In this document: positions 1 through 8,002 of the stretch, in pieces | Numbering within the stretch: position 1 is the stretch's first letter | Layout: each line of letters begins with the position of its first letter | Origin: Fen-178 sp049516835 | GTDB lineage: Bacteria > Acidobacteriota > Terriglobia > Bryobacterales > Bryobacteraceae | Length of the DNA: 64,000 nt | Assembly: GCA_049516835.1 (NCBI GenBank) | Contig: JBEKSR010000006.1 | Span: 1-64,000 of the forward strand | Direction of reading: 5' to 3' | Translations under genes and position numbers: made by a program | Notes under the pieces: model-generated | The model's input: the letters and a program-made list of their open reading frames with translations, nothing else | Database searches by the model: none | What the model was told of the DNA's origin: nothing

Positions 1-422
1 TCCGGCAAGGGGCCCGTCTGGCAGGCGAGCACTCGCACTTCGACGCCGGTCTGCTGCTGCAGCTCGCGCAGCAGGTTGGATGTGGGCAACTGGTGCATGG
101 AAAAATCGTCCAGTTTGACCGCGGGGATTTCGGCCGGGTCGATTTCGAACCACTCGCCCGGCTCCCGCCCGAAATCCACCGCGTCTACAATCAGCAGCCG
201 GCGCGGGCGCACCGGGCTGAGGCAAAGCGTGAACAGCAGCTTGCGCACTCCCGTTCCGGCATCCAGGAGGCAAACGCTGCCGGGCACGTCGAAGTGCGTC
301 TCGAGGTATTCGGCCAGCGCGCACCCGAAGCCGTCATCGCCGAAGAAAACGTTGCCGCAGCCGAGAATCAGCGCCGGCTTCGAGCAAAAGTCGGGAATAA
401 CGTCTTCTTCCATAGTTGCCAT
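1..422 (-). CDS. [NiFe] hydrogenase maturation endopeptidase (HycI/FrhD type), 3' end outside window
   Basis: This is the last visible gene of the hydrogenase operon. It encodes about 140 residues and then runs off the window edge. It begins 24 nt after mvhA, with GGAGG six bases before the ATG. Residues 17-37 contain LGCGNVFFGDDGFG, the nucleotide-like N-terminal motif of hydrogenase maturation proteases of the HycI/HyaD/FrhD family, with the Asp that contacts nickel. A second conserved Asp lies in LLDAGTG and a third in IVDAVDFG. Enzymes of this family clip the C-terminal tail of the large subunit after nickel insertion. The MvhA encoded next door keeps a 25-residue tail after its DPCxxCxxH motif, so that tail is the natural substrate. 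The protein should be cytoplasmic. The C-terminus, including the His-containing segment, cannot be checked here. Confidence 0.88.
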   Translation of the reverse strand, partial: MATMEEDVIPDFCSKPALILGCGNVFFGDDGFGCALAEYLETHFDVPGSVCLLDAGTGVRKLLFTLCLSPVRPRRLLIVDAVDFGREPGEWFEIDPAEIPAVKLDDFSMHQLPTSNLLRELQQQTGVEVRVLACQTGPLP

Positions 423-446
423 GACGGCCTCCGGGTCGGCGTGTCG

Positions 447-1886
447 CTAGTTTGCGAGCGTATCGAGCAAGGCGCCCTCGGCATCGAAGATGTCCAGCTT
501 CACCGACAGCTTTCCGTCCAGCCGGTGCGTGGCGCACGAGAAGCACGGGTCATAGGCGCGGATGGCCATCTCGACCGTGTTCAACACCCCCTGATCGTAT
601 TGGCCGTTGTGGATCAGGCTTTTGGCGGCCTGAGTCACCGACAGGTTGATGGGGGCGTTGTTATGGGTGGTCCCGACGATCAGGTTCATGTTGGTGATCA
701 TGCCTTCGGCGTCGGTAGTGTAGTCGTGAATCAGGGTACCGCGCGGCGCTTCCGTGCAACCGACTCCGCGCGCGGCGCGCGGAGTCACCTTCACGCGGGT
801 CTCCAGGCTGGTAATGTCCGGATCGTCCAGCAGGCGGATCGCGTTCTCGGCGTTATAGAGCAGCTCGATGAGGCGGGCCCAGTGATACAGCAGGGTGAGC
901 TGCGCCGGGCGGCCGAAGTTCCGCCGGAATTCCTCGAGCTCCGCTTGCGCCAGCGGGGTGTCGATGAAATCGCAAACGTTGATGCGGGCCAGCGTGTTGG
1001 CGCGGTACAGGCCCGGTGCGTCATCTTCCAGTGAGAAGCCGCCGCGCTTCTTGGCATACGGGAACTTCAGATAGCTCCATGGCTCGATGTGTTCCCCGAT
1101 GTACTCGGTGTACCGGTCATACGGAAAATCGTCGAAGGAGCCGTCGCTGGCCATCAGGCGGAGCTTGCCATCGTAAAGATTGAGCGCGCCGTTGTCTTTG
1201 ACGGTTCCGATGAACCCGCTGGTGATGACGCCCAGCGACTTCACTACGTCGAGGTACTTGGGGAACACGTTCTCTTTGGCAAAGGCGATGGAGAATTTGG
1301 CCAGTTCCAGCGCTTCATCGGCCATCTTGCGCAACTGGTCGCGCTCGTCCTTCGCCAGCGCCTTGCTGAAGCCGCCGGGAACCGCGGCCTGCGGGTGGAT
1401 AGCCTTGCCCGCCAGAATCTCCAGCATTTTGGCGCACATGTGCCGCACGCGGACCACGCGCCGGGCCACCTCGGGCGCGGCAGCCAACACGCCGATGACG
1501 TTGCGCACCGAATAATCGGCATCCGGGCCCAACAGGAAATCGGCGCCCGCCAGAAAATAGAAGTGCAGGATGTGCTCTTCCATGTAGGCGATGCTGTTGC
1601 ACAACTCGCGCAGCTTGGCGCCCGCCGGCGGCGGCTGGACCCCGAAAACAGCGTCGCAAGCCTTGGCTGCCGCCAGGTGGTGCGACCACGGGCAGACGCC
1701 GCAAATGCGCGGGGTAATGCGCGGCATGTCTTCCACAGGCCGCCCTATGCAGAAGCGCTCGAACCCGCGCAACTCGATGACATTCACCCGGGCCAGGTTT
1801 ACATTGCCCGCATCATCCAGTTGGATGGTGATCTTGGCGTGGCCCTCAATTCTCGTCACAGGCTGAATCACTACGGTCTTTCCCAT
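447..1886 (-). CDS. mvhA: F420-non-reducing/MV-type [NiFe] hydrogenase large subunit (group 3c-like)
   Basis: The 479-residue catalytic subunit carries the NiFe(CN)2CO centre. The N-terminal ligand pair is in RICGVC (Cys62, Cys65). The C-terminal pair is in DPCFSCATH (Cys448, Cys451), followed by 25 residues (455-479) expected to be removed by the protease encoded next. The start RIEGHAKI, the short L1 motif and the overall length fit the cytoplasmic Mvh/Vhu/HoxH class (group 3) better than membrane group 1 enzymes. The ATG lies three bases after the mvhG stop with GAGGTG upstream, so the two are probably translationally coupled. With MvhG and MvhD it should oxidise or evolve H2 and pass electrons to HdrA. 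Assignment to group 3c rests mainly on the adjacent mvhD and hdrA genes. Confidence 0.93.
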   Translation of the reverse strand: MGKTVVIQPVTRIEGHAKITIQLDDAGNVNLARVNVIELRGFERFCIGRPVEDMPRITPRICGVCPWSHHLAAAKACDAVFGVQPPPAGAKLRELCNSIAYMEEHILHFYFLAGADFLLGPDADYSVRNVIGVLAAAPEVARRVVRVRHMCAKMLEILAGKAIHPQAAVPGGFSKALAKDERDQLRKMADEALELAKFSIAFAKENVFPKYLDVVKSLGVITSGFIGTVKDNGALNLYDGKLRLMASDGSFDDFPYDRYTEYIGEHIEPWSYLKFPYAKKRGGFSLEDDAPGLYRANTLARINVCDFIDTPLAQAELEEFRRNFGRPAQLTLLYHWARLIELLYNAENAIRLLDDPDITSLETRVKVTPRAARGVGCTEAPRGTLIHDYTTDAEGMITNMNLIVGTTHNNAPINLSVTQAAKSLIHNGQYDQGVLNTVEMAIRAYDPCFSCATHRLDGKLSVKLDIFDAEGALLDTLAN

Positions 1887-1889
1887 GGT

Positions 1890-2813
1890 TCACCTCTTGG
1901 GCGCCGGCCGCAGGCGGCCCGCACCGGAAAATCGGTTAAATGACGCGGCCCGGTCCGGAATCTGTTTCGGATCGAGACCAACGGAAGAAAGCGCGCCCAT
2001 CATGTCGACCATAGGATTGGCCTTCTCCGACAGCGGTCCGAAGCACCCCTCGCATGGCATATAAGCGCGGATACAGCGCGGCGTGCCCTCGCTGCCTCCG
2101 CAGCCGGAGCGGGTGGCCGGGCCGTTACACAGAAATCCTTGCTCGATGAAGCAGCGCATCTGGTTCAGCGGCGCGCCGGGAGTGAACGTGGGCGGCTCCA
2201 GCCGCCGCTTCAGCCCCGAAACGGCCTTCTTCTCGCGGATGGTGGGGCACTCGTCGCATACGCTCTTGGTCGACAGCGTAAATGGGCGGCCCTCCAGCAA
2301 CGCGGTGAGCGCGCCCGCTACCATCTCCGGCGTGGTGGGGCAACCGGGCAGTATCAAATCCACCTTCACCACTTCGCTGAGGGCGTACACACGATCGGTC
2401 AGGACCGGAATGTCCTCGTGAGGAAATCCATTTGTGTCGGTGGTGACGCTCTCCCGGTACACCTTGGTCAGCAATTCCTCGGTGGTATACAGGTTGGCCA
2501 GCGCGGGGACGCCGCCGTAACAGGCGCAGGACCCCAGCGCGATCAGCGTTTTGCATTTCCGGCGCATCTCCTGCGCCAGGTGCTTGTGCTCATCGCTGCG
2601 GATGCCCCCGGAGACGAGGCCTACCTCCGCCTCCGGAATTTCCATTTCCGCTTTTTCGCCGGTCTGGCCATACAGCTTGTGGTCCATTAGCACCGGCATG
2701 TGGACAATCTGCACTTTCTCTAACAGATCCAACAATGGTTCGCCGATATCGAGGATTGTCACCTCGCATCCGCCGCAGATTGCGAACCACTCTTCGGCTA
2801 GTCGAGCTGCCAT
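1890..2813 (-). CDS. mvhG: F420-non-reducing/MV-type [NiFe] hydrogenase small subunit
   Basis: This is the electron-transfer subunit, 307 residues from the chosen start. The proximal cluster ligands begin at FAICGGCE (Cys13 and Cys16), with further ligands in GSCACYGG and LPGCPTTPE. The C-terminal half contains CDECP, a CFIEQGFLCNG...SGCGG stretch and CIRAYMPCEGCFGP, matching the three [4Fe-4S] clusters of group 3 small subunits. The frame stays open to 2900, but the ATG at 2813 has AGGGAGG at ideal spacing and matches the family start, so the longer form is rejected. There is no twin-arginine signal peptide, so the dimer is cytoplasmic, unlike group 1 uptake hydrogenases. It lies 93 nt after the small 65-residue gene and 3 nt before mvhA. 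Confidence 0.93.
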   Translation of the reverse strand: MAARLAEEWFAICGGCEVTILDIGEPLLDLLEKVQIVHMPVLMDHKLYGQTGEKAEMEIPEAEVGLVSGGIRSDEHKHLAQEMRRKCKTLIALGSCACYGGVPALANLYTTEELLTKVYRESVTTDTNGFPHEDIPVLTDRVYALSEVVKVDLILPGCPTTPEMVAGALTALLEGRPFTLSTKSVCDECPTIREKKAVSGLKRRLEPPTFTPGAPLNQMRCFIEQGFLCNGPATRSGCGGSEGTPRCIRAYMPCEGCFGPLSEKANPMVDMMGALSSVGLDPKQIPDRAASFNRFSGAGRLRPAPKR

Positions 2814-2906
2814 GTTACTCGTCCTCCCTGACGACCTCAATTTCTGAAGTCTTCTCGTTATCCTCGCGGTTGATCGTGAATGCGCGCATTCAGCCTGCAC
2901 CGCCAG

Positions 2907-3104
2907 CTAGCCGGGCTGTCCCACGGCCACCGTCTTTATCTCTCTTCTCGTGTACGCGAGGTACTTCCCTTCGTCCTCCACAATCTCGGTTTCAAAGCCA
3001 TCGCCCTGGTAACGGGAAACCACCTCTTCGGCGGCCTGCTTTGAGTCGTATGCCTGCCCATCCCACATGAATTTCCTGCCGTTCACGATCCGACAACTCT
3101 TCAT
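2907..3104 (-). CDS. small conserved-looking protein in the hydrogenase operon
   Basis: This 65-residue protein is not recognised. It is preceded by AGGAGA seven bases before the ATG and lies between mvhD and mvhG on the same strand, 21 nt after the mvhD stop, so it is very likely translated. Visible features are a basic N-terminus with one Cys (MKSCRIVNGRKFMWDG), a central helix-like segment with EEVVSRYQ and a beta-rich acidic stretch EIVEDEGKYLAYTRRE. There are no CxxC pairs, no signal peptide and no membrane segment. The pattern (NGRKFMWDGQ...YLAYTRR) looks like a compact alpha/beta fold. Its position inside the complex operon suggests an assembly factor or accessory subunit, which is inference only. 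Confidence 0.72.
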   Translation of the reverse strand: MKSCRIVNGRKFMWDGQAYDSKQAAEEVVSRYQGDGFETEIVEDEGKYLAYTRREIKTVAVGQPG

Positions 3105-3125
3105 CGGGTCTCCTCGGTACCCCCG

Positions 3126-3551
3126 CTAAGCTTTGTACGGGCTAGGGCCCAGCCGCCTGACTTGCTCGGTGAACTCCGTCATCAGTTTGGCGAACTGCGG
3201 CCCCTCGGACGCCGACACCCACGCCAATTTGAATCTCTCCTCCTCGATCCCGAAATCCTGGAGCATGAGCGTAATTGCCTCTGCCCGCCTTTCGGCTTTG
3301 AGATTTCCGTCCTGATAGTGGCAATCTCCCGGGTGGCACCCGCACATGACGACCCCGTCCGCGCCTTTCGTCAGAGCATCGATCACCAGGTTCGGATGCA
3401 CCATCCCCGAACACATCACCCTGATGATCCGCACGTTCGTCGGGTACTGGCAGCGCGATATGCCGGCCAGGTCGGCGCCCGAGTAGGAACACCAGTTGCA
3501 AGCCAGCGCCAGAATGACCGGCTCAAACCCCCGCTCCACCGCCAAACCCAT
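3126..3551 (-). CDS. mvhD: Methyl-viologen-reducing hydrogenase delta subunit (MvhD, 2Fe-2S)
   Basis: MvhD is the 141-residue iron-sulfur adaptor that docks the hydrogenase to HdrA. Cys residues cluster in LACNWCSYSGADLAG (residues 15-29), VMCSGMVHP and VMCGCHPGDCHYQDGN, the full set seen in MvhD/FlpD proteins that bind a [2Fe-2S] cluster. The frame is open much further upstream, but only because it overlaps hdrA. The ATG at 3551 follows the hdrA stop by two bases, and GGAGGTGG inside the hdrA 3' end supplies its ribosome site. The protein is expected in the cytoplasm between MvhAG and the HdrA flavin, passing H2-derived electrons to the bifurcating FAD. Confidence 0.93.
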   Translation of the reverse strand: MGLAVERGFEPVILALACNWCSYSGADLAGISRCQYPTNVRIIRVMCSGMVHPNLVIDALTKGADGVVMCGCHPGDCHYQDGNLKAERRAEAITLMLQDFGIEEERFKLAWVSASEGPQFAKLMTEFTEQVRRLGPSPYKA

Positions 3552-3553
3552 GG

Positions 3554-6500
3554 TCACGCCACCTCCAGTGCGGCAGACACTTGCGCCGCCAGTTGCTCCA
3601 GCTTGAATCCCTTCACGACGATGCCCTGCTTGGGGCAGGTTGCCTGGCACGTGCCACAACCCTTGCACAGGCTCTCGTTCACCTCTACGGTCTTTTTGAT
3701 GGATCCGGCTCTGATGTACTCGATCAGGGTCAGTGCCTTGTAGGGGCAGGGATCGACGCAGTAGGCGCACCCGTCGCAGTTCTCGTCCACGACGAACGAT
3801 ATGGTGCCCTCCAGTTCCACGTAGTCCTTGCTCAGAATCGCGCTTGCCCTGGCCGCCGCGGCCTGGGCCTGGATGATGCTCTCCTCGATCGACTTCGCTG
3901 CATGCGCCAGGCCGCAAACGAAAACGCCGTCGGTGGCGAAGTCCACGGGTCTGAGCTTCATATGGGCTTCCAGGAAGAAGCCGTCCTGGTTCCGCGGGAT
4001 CTTCAGGAGTTGCGCGGTCTCCTGGTTTCCTCGGTCCGGCACAATGCCGGCCGAGAGCACCACCAGATCGGCCTCAATCCGGATTTCCCGTTCCAGAAGC
4101 GGCGCGTAGACGGTTACGTCCAGGCGCCGGCCGTTTCTTGCCACTGCCGGCTTTCGGTCTTCCTCATATCGAAGGAAAACGACCCCTTGTTCCCGCGCTT
4201 TGGAGTAATATGCCTCCCGGAAACCGTAGGTGCGTATGTCCCTGTACAGGACATAGACATTCGCGTTGGGATTCTGCTGCTTGATCTTCAGGGCATTCTT
4301 GACCGCCTCACTGCAGCACACGCGCGAGCAGTAAGGCCTTTCCTTGTCGCGGGAACCCACACACTGGATCATGACGACGGTACCCCAGATCCCACCCTGG
4401 CCCGGGTCGCTCAACCTGGATTCCAGATCCAATTGGGTGATGACCTCCGGGCAGCCATCTCCGTACCCGTATTCCTTGGGCTGGTATTGGCCGGCGCCCG
4501 TCGCGACGATCACCACTCCATGCTCGACGGTCTCGACGCCGTGGCCGTTTGAAATGGTTGTTTTGAAATTGCCGATGGACCCGTCGATAGCCGTGATCTT
4601 GGAGTTGGTAAATAAGTGAATACTCTCGTCGCCGCTCACTTTCCCGATCAGGTTCTTCAACTCCTCCTGAGGCTTCTCGCCGCTGAGCAGATAGCGGACG
4701 CGCCGCAGATTTCCACCTAACTCTTTTTCCCTTTCCACGAGGTACACGGGGACGCCCTGCGAGGCGAGCTCCGTGGCGGCTACCATGCCGGCCAGCCCGC
4801 CGCCGATTACCAGGGCCGCTTTCTTGATCGGCAGCTTACCTTTCCGCAGAGGCTCGAGCAATCGGGCCTTGGCGGCCGCCATGCGGACCAGGTCCTTGGC
4901 CTTCTGCGTGGCCTTCTCATGCTCTCCCATGTGCACCCAGGAGCACTGGTCGCGGATGTTGGCCATCTCGAACAGATAAGGGTTGAGCGCGCCCTCACGA
5001 CAGGTGTTCCGGAATAGCGGCTCATGCGTTCGCGGCGAGCAGGACGCCACGATCACCCGATTCAGGCCATGGTCGCGTATCTGTTGTTTAATCCGCTCCT
5101 GGCTGTCGTTCGAACATGTGTATAGATTGTTCTCCGCATACACAACGTTCTCCAGGGTCCTGGCATATTCCACCACGCTGGGCACATCCACCACACCGGC
5201 GATGTTGCTTCCACAGTGGCAGACAAAAACTCCGATTCGAGGCGGCTGCCCGTCGACGTCGATTTCGGGGGGATATTCCTTGACTGCGATCAACGAGCCT
5301 CTCGCGTCTCTCAGCAGCGCCAGCACTTTGGCCGCGGCCGCGGACGCCTGCATCACGGTTTCCGGGATGTCCTTGGGCTCGGTGAAAGGCCCGCCCACAT
5401 ACACCCCCTCCCGCACCTGCGCCGGCGCGAAAACCGAGGTTTGGCAGAAGTCGAATTTGTTCAGCTCAATGCCGAATAGGCCAGCCAGGCGCTTGGAGTC
5501 GCGGGGCGCCTGCATTCCAATCGAGAGGACCACAAGGTCGTATTCGCGGGCCTTCTTGCAGTCCCCGTCGCCGAGGTAATGGATGATCAGATTTCCGGTC
5601 TCGGGTACCTCTTCTATGGACGCCGGCCTGGATCTTATATAATTGACTCCCCGGCCTTTCGCCCGCTCGTAATACCCCTCAAAGCCCTTGCCGAATGCGC
5701 GCAAGTCCATGTAGAAGATGTCGCACTCCACGCCCTCGCCGACATGTTCCTTGGCCATCAAGGCTTCCTTGGTGGCGTACATGCAGCAGACGCTGGAGCA
5801 GTAGTCGCGCTCGCAATCCCGCGAACCGACGCACTGGATAAAGGCAATCCGCTTCGGCTCCCGATGGTCGCCGGGGCGTTGGACGTGGCCGGAATAAGGT
5901 CCGGATGCGGACAGGATTCGCTCGAACTCCAGCGCCGTGATGACGTTCGGGAAGCGGCCGTAGCCGTAGCGCGGTAGCGATGCCGCCTGGAAGGGCTCAA
6001 ACCCCGGCGCAAGCACCACCGCCCCGACCTTCACCTCCCGATGCTCTTCCTGCATGCCAAAATCGATCGCGCGGGCTTCGCAAGCTTCGGCGCACATGTG
6101 GCAGTCGGAGCAGAGGCCGCAACTGAGGCAGCGGCGCGCTTCCGCCACGGCCTGTGCCTCGGTGTAACCGATGTCGACCTCGTCAAAAGACCTGGCCCGC
6201 CAGGAGGGCTGGCGCGCCGGCACTGGAACCTGGCGCTGCGTCTGCCAACCGGCCGTATCGATCACGTACTGGGTCTGATATGGGCCTTCGAGCTCGCGTC
6301 CCGCCCGCAGGTTCTGGCCGTTGAGCCAGCGGTCGATCGAAATCGCCGCCTTCTTGCCGGCCAGCATGGCAGTCACCACCACGTCCGGACCGGTCACGCA
6401 ATCGCCGCCGACGAACACGCCCGGCACGGCGGTCTCCAGGGTGACGGGGTCCGCGGATAGCGTACCCGATTTTGTCGCATCGAGCCCTAGCCGTTCCCCC

Positions 6501-8002
6501 AGCGTCGCCACGTCCGGCGTTTGCCCGATGGAAACGATGACCGTATCGCAGGGGAGAACAAACTCCGAGCCGGGGATCGGCTGCGGGGCTGGCCGTCCGC
6601 TCGCGTCCGGCGCGCCGAGTCGCATGCGAAGGCACTGCAGAGCCGCCAGGCGCCCGTTCGCCGCTGCCCGGAATGAGTTCGGCGCGGTGAGGACTACCAG
6701 CTTCACGCCCTCGTGCTCCGCATCTTCGATCTCGCGCGGATTGGCCGGCATTTCGGCCCGCGTGCGCCGGTAAACCAGGGTGACTTGCGCGGCTCCGCAG
6801 CGGAGTGCCGTGCGCGCCGCGTCGAGGGCGGAGTTGCCGCCGCCAATCACCAGCACACGGCGGCCCACCACTCCCGGCCCTTCCAGGTTCACGCGCCGCA
6901 GAAACTCCAGGCCGCCGATTACGCCCGGCAGGTCTTCGCCCGGCACCGCCAGCCGGCGCTCGAGGTGGGCGCCGATGGCGATGAACACCGCGGCGTATTG
7001 CCGGCGCAGATCGTCGAAGCGAATGGCCCGGCCGACAGGCGTATCCACGCGGATCTGGATGCCGAGGGCGGACAGCCGTTCCAGCTCGGCATGCAGCACC
7101 GGCCGGGGCAGCCGGAACGAGGGAATACCCACCGCCAGCATCCCGCCGGCCACCGGTAACGCCTCGAACACCACTGGTTGATAGCCCTTCTGGCGAAGGT
7201 GGTAGGCACAAACCAGGCCCGCGGGCCCGGAGCCGACAACCGCAATCTGCTCCGGCCGCTCCGGAACTCTCGGCTTGGGGAGCTGGTAATCGGGATGCCG
7301 GTCGGTCACGAAACGCTTCAGCGCCGGCATGTTGATCCGGTCGTCCATGGTCCCGCGCGTGCAGGCGGTGCCGCAAGGATGCGTACAGATCCGGCCGCAG
7401 ATGGACGGGATGGGATTGTCCCGGAGGATGACCTCGAGCGCCTCATCGAAACGGCCTTGCGCAACCAGCGCGACGTATCCCTGCGCGCTCTGGTGGATGG
7501 GGCACATTGCCTGGCAGGGAGAGGCGCCGCGCCTGGAAATCGCAAAGACATTGGGAACCGCTTGCGGGAAGGGCCGGTAAATGGCCTTACGCTGGCCCAG
7601 ACCGAAATCGAACTCGGAGGGCAGCGTCACCGGGCAGGAATTGGTGCACAACCCGCAGCCGATGCACCGGCTCTCATCCACGAACCGCGGACGCCGCCGG
7701 ACCGTAATCGCGAAGTTCCCGGCCTGCCCCTCTACCCGTTCCACATCGCTCAGCGTGAGGATCTCGATATCGCGATGCCTGCCGATCTCCACCAGTCGCG
7801 GCGCCATGGTGCACATGGCGCAGTCGTTGGTCGGGAACGTCTTATCGAGCTGAGCCATCGCACCGCCGATGGCGGATTTGGTCTCCAGGAGATAAACCTT
7901 GATGCCTGCGTTCGCCAGATCGAGCGCGGCCTGCATTCCCCCGATGCCACCGCCCACCACCATCGCGGCGCCAACAGCGGAGCTCTGATCCTGGGCGTTC
8001 AT
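3554..8002 (-). CDS. hdrA: HdrA-NfnB-HdrA fusion: heterodisulfide reductase A with internal GltD-like NAD(P)H domain
   Basis: A 1482-residue flavo-iron-sulfur protein. Domains in order: HdrA-type FAD domain (GGGIGG 17-22, FPTNDCAMC 56-64); ferredoxin motif CIGCGLCTNSC (113-123); then an inserted GltD/NfnB-like module from about 150 to 620, with its Cys-rich N-terminal helix bundle, FAD motif VGSGPAG (near 260) and NAD(P) motif IGGGNSALDAA followed by VYRRT; then HdrA resumes with CLSCGLCSDC (near 626) and CVGSRDC (near 723). A second HdrA copy starts at FVCHCGSN (near 925), with its own GGGLAG flavin site (near 1064) and two terminal ferredoxin motifs (near 1407 and 1444). Known HdrA uses FAD to bifurcate electrons; fused HdrA dimers occur elsewhere. 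The NfnB-like insert suggests NAD(P)H as an additional partner. The start has GGAGG upstream and overlaps the previous stop (ATGA). Confidence 0.9.
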   Translation of the reverse strand: MNAQDQSSAVGAAMVVGGGIGGMQAALDLANAGIKVYLLETKSAIGGAMAQLDKTFPTNDCAMCTMAPRLVEIGRHRDIEILTLSDVERVEGQAGNFAITVRRRPRFVDESRCIGCGLCTNSCPVTLPSEFDFGLGQRKAIYRPFPQAVPNVFAISRRGASPCQAMCPIHQSAQGYVALVAQGRFDEALEVILRDNPIPSICGRICTHPCGTACTRGTMDDRINMPALKRFVTDRHPDYQLPKPRVPERPEQIAVVGSGPAGLVCAYHLRQKGYQPVVFEALPVAGGMLAVGIPSFRLPRPVLHAELERLSALGIQIRVDTPVGRAIRFDDLRRQYAAVFIAIGAHLERRLAVPGEDLPGVIGGLEFLRRVNLEGPGVVGRRVLVIGGGNSALDAARTALRCGAAQVTLVYRRTRAEMPANPREIEDAEHEGVKLVVLTAPNSFRAAANGRLAALQCLRMRLGAPDASGRPAPQPIPGSEFVLPCDTVIVSIGQTPDVATLGERLGLDATKSGTLSADPVTLETAVPGVFVGGDCVTGPDVVVTAMLAGKKAAISIDRWLNGQNLRAGRELEGPYQTQYVIDTAGWQTQRQVPVPARQPSWRARSFDEVDIGYTEAQAVAEARRCLSCGLCSDCHMCAEACEARAIDFGMQEEHREVKVGAVVLAPGFEPFQAASLPRYGYGRFPNVITALEFERILSASGPYSGHVQRPGDHREPKRIAFIQCVGSRDCERDYCSSVCCMYATKEALMAKEHVGEGVECDIFYMDLRAFGKGFEGYYERAKGRGVNYIRSRPASIEEVPETGNLIIHYLGDGDCKKAREYDLVVLSIGMQAPRDSKRLAGLFGIELNKFDFCQTSVFAPAQVREGVYVGGPFTEPKDIPETVMQASAAAAKVLALLRDARGSLIAVKEYPPEIDVDGQPPRIGVFVCHCGSNIAGVVDVPSVVEYARTLENVVYAENNLYTCSNDSQERIKQQIRDHGLNRVIVASCSPRTHEPLFRNTCREGALNPYLFEMANIRDQCSWVHMGEHEKATQKAKDLVRMAAAKARLLEPLRKGKLPIKKAALVIGGGLAGMVAATELASQGVPVYLVEREKELGGNLRRVRYLLSGEKPQEELKNLIGKVSGDESIHLFTNSKITAIDGSIGNFKTTISNGHGVETVEHGVVIVATGAGQYQPKEYGYGDGCPEVITQLDLESRLSDPGQGGIWGTVVMIQCVGSRDKERPYCSRVCCSEAVKNALKIKQQNPNANVYVLYRDIRTYGFREAYYSKAREQGVVFLRYEEDRKPAVARNGRRLDVTVYAPLLEREIRIEADLVVLSAGIVPDRGNQETAQLLKIPRNQDGFFLEAHMKLRPVDFATDGVFVCGLAHAAKSIEESIIQAQAAAARASAILSKDYVELEGTISFVVDENCDGCAYCVDPCPYKALTLIEYIRAGSIKKTVEVNESLCKGCGTCQATCPKQGIVVKGFKLEQLAAQVSAALEVA

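Noticed and set aside
93..1034. Long open frame on the plus strand opposite mvhA
   Set aside because: It mirrors the codons of mvhA in GC-rich DNA, has no recognisable motifs, and lacks a ribosome site.
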